From a virus, in IMG/VR virus record IMGVR_UViG_3300042868_010049, positions 1-29,624 of that record: 29,624 nt of DNA. One strand, written 5' to 3'. Under the pieces are notes generated by a model. That model saw nothing but the letters and a program-made list of their open reading frames with translations. It had not been told where the DNA came from and made no database searches. Position numbers and translations under genes: made by a program. Below, in pieces: positions 28,540 to 29,624 of the stretch (its first letter is position 1; each line of letters starts with the position of its first letter).

Positions 28540-28737
28540 TTAGGGAAGAATCCTGAAGGTGTTGAACTTGGACTTCTGAAATTGCGGGATTTCCGCAACG
28601 TCCTTGGCGCAGCCCTTGAGGGCGGCGGATAGTCCTTTGGCTTGTCCAACTGTTAGATAGACGGTGGGCTGTCCATCGAGCGAGACGGCGATGCGTCGGT
28701 CGTGACGGTGGACTTGTGCGGTGTTGAGGTCTTGCAT
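28540..28737 (-). CDS. Hypothetical small phage protein (65 aa)
   Basis: RRIAVSLDGQPTVYLTVGQAKGLSAALKGCAKDV, a beta hairpin followed by a helix, fits a recurrent small phage family with 'VYLt..qA..L...L' of unknown function. ATG start behind an A/C-rich leader (ACACCCAACCCCACCAGATC); 26-nt and 30-nt gaps to its neighbours. Confidence 0.6.
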   Translation of the reverse strand: MQDLNTAQVHRHDRRIAVSLDGQPTVYLTVGQAKGLSAALKGCAKDVAEIPQFQKSKFNTFRILP

Positions 28738-28763
28738 GATCTGGTGGGGTTGGGTGTGAAGTT

Positions 28764-29120
28764 TTATTGGTTGGCGCTGGCCTCAATCTCGCGGGTGAGA
28801 TACTGATCCAGCTCTTGCTCTGCTTTGCGAAGCTCGACGACGCCCCGGTGAACCTCCAGCCCGACCCCGAAACAGTGGACCCAGTCCCCATTGGGGAGCT
28901 GCCCGCTGACGAGTTGATCCGGCCAGTTGTTGAGCTTGGCAAACCTCCGGGCGGCGAGCGAGTGGAGACCACACTGGTCTGAGGGGAGCTTCTCGGTGAT
29001 GGCGAAGTCCTCCAGCGAGTCCTTGGAGTAGATGCGGGCGGGGACACCTTCAGCGGAGACTTTGATCCGGGTGGGGCGTGTGTTGGTAAAGGCGAGGTGC
29101 TTTGTTAGGATGGCTTTCAT
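28764..29120 (-). CDS. Hypothetical protein (118 aa)
   Basis: I place the start at the ATG at 29120 (MKAILTKHLAFTNTRPTRIKVSAEGV), because its leader CACCTGTCACC resembles the neighbours' and the more upstream Met falls in the A/C-rich leader. The N-terminal 'MKAI...TNTRptRiKa.aeG' is a pattern found in many small phage proteins. The middle has HSLAARRFAKLNNW and a beta strand NGDWVHCFGV; the C-terminal helix is charged. Function unknown. Confidence 0.65.
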   Translation of the reverse strand: MKAILTKHLAFTNTRPTRIKVSAEGVPARIYSKDSLEDFAITEKLPSDQCGLHSLAARRFAKLNNWPDQLVSGQLPNGDWVHCFGVGLEVHRGVVELRKAEQELDQYLTREIEASANQ

Positions 29121-29154
29121 GGTGACAGGTGGTGGTAGGTTGGTGGTGGTGGAA

Positions 29155-29589
29155 TCAATCAAGGATGGAACGACCGGAGAGGCAGCAGAGCGTCAGATAA
29201 GGATTTGGACCGTAAACAAGAACGAGTGCGTTTACATAGCCGTATTCTATCGTGCGACCTTTCGCACTGTTCTTTTTGACTTTATTTACAGTGAGCAGCG
29301 CTTGAAGGCGTTTCTTGATAGCGTCAAGGTCGTAAGGTGCCGGGGCGAGGGTCTCGGCCTCGGTGTTGGCCTCGATGGCGGGCGTGGGCTTTTTGGGAAG
29401 CCAGCGGTAGGGAAGCACGGCTTCACGTTCGAAACCTGCTTCTGTTAGGCAAGCTGCTGCGTCGGCGTCCGAGCTGAAGCGCCCTATTGTGTCACTGCCT
29501 TGGAGGACATGACCCTCGATGAGGTGAAGGACGACGCCCTCCGCTGCGAGTGGACGATAGAGTTCTGGGGATGTGTTGTAGTTTGACAT
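29155..29589 (-). CDS. Hypothetical protein (144 aa)
   Basis: Unrecognised. It starts MSNYNTSPELYRPL, then has an alpha/beta region with GRFSSDADAAACLTEAGFEREAVLPYRWLPKK, a Pro/Thr/Glu linker and a C-terminal part with DLDAIKKRLQALLTVNKVKKNS followed by beta strands. The leader at 29590-29624 is A/C-rich with a CTAACA word and no Shine-Dalgarno. It is the most upstream gene of this block in the window. Confidence 0.6.
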   Translation of the reverse strand: MSNYNTSPELYRPLAAEGVVLHLIEGHVLQGSDTIGRFSSDADAAACLTEAGFEREAVLPYRWLPKKPTPAIEANTEAETLAPAPYDLDAIKKRLQALLTVNKVKKNSAKGRTIEYGYVNALVLVYGPNPYLTLCCLSGRSILD

Positions 29590-29624
29590 GGTGGTCTGGA
29601 GTTGGTGGTTGGTTTGTTAGAGAG

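Noticed and set aside
28463-29047. 194-codon minus-strand frame over three small genes
   Set aside because: Its composition (Ser/Arg/Pro runs) and its crossing of three well-led small genes mark it as spurious.

Overview
The window reads as part of a tailed-phage genome (or a closely related prophage). Genes are packed with 4-nt ATGA overlaps, there is one very long virion-type gene, and there is a full phage replication and recombination set (family A DNA polymerase, sliding-clamp-like protein, SF2 helicase, PD-(D/E)XK nuclease, MazG, RusA, acidic ssDNA-binding protein, Sak4-like ATPase, primase-helicase, HNH nuclease). I see no rRNA, tRNA, insertion sequence or CRISPR array. The host cannot be fixed from the sequence. 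Most monocistronic starts lack a Shine-Dalgarno and sit behind A/C-rich leaders, which points away from a strongly SD-dependent host.

Layout. (1) 1-10584 (+): the 3' part of a giant polyvalent protein, open at the left edge. It has a zincin HELLH site, several domains typical of phage polyvalent proteins, coiled coils and a hydrophobic C-terminal module, joined by about a dozen linkers ending in Phe-Asp-Asp. (2) 10571-19810 (-): the replication block, read right to left: coiled-coil protein, Sak4-like ATPase, small basic protein, ACP-like protein, acidic SSB-like protein, RusA, MazG, nuclease, helicase, clamp, small Zn protein, DNA polymerase. It meets gene 1 tail to tail with a 14-nt overlap. 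(3) 19811-19914: divergent control region with an AT-rich direct repeat 21 bp apart. (4) 19915-22907 (+): HTH protein, primase-helicase, HNH nuclease. (5) 22832-29589 (-): accessory block of mostly small genes: LigA-N-terminus-like protein, HD-domain protein, papain/transglutaminase-like protein, two small membrane proteins, Zn proteins and many unknowns.

How it works together. Blocks 2 and 4 together would copy DNA (primase-helicase, polymerase, clamp, SSB), recombine and resolve it (Sak4-like, nuclease, helicase, RusA) and adjust the nucleotide pool (MazG). Block 5 looks like early host-takeover or accessory genes. The giant protein is probably packaged and delivered with the DNA (inference).

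The most unusual signals are at DNA level. One is the word TGTTAG/CTAACA (extended CTGTTAGA), seen about 60 times on both strands and in several reading frames, against roughly 12-15 expected. The second is a dispersed 18-bp palindrome CTACTA-N6-TAGTAG (five sites, two of them perfect). The third is a strongly structured roughly 200-bp intergenic element at 23.25-23.45 kb with a perfect 20-bp inverted repeat. At protein level, an ACP-like protein has Asp where the phosphopantetheine serine should be.
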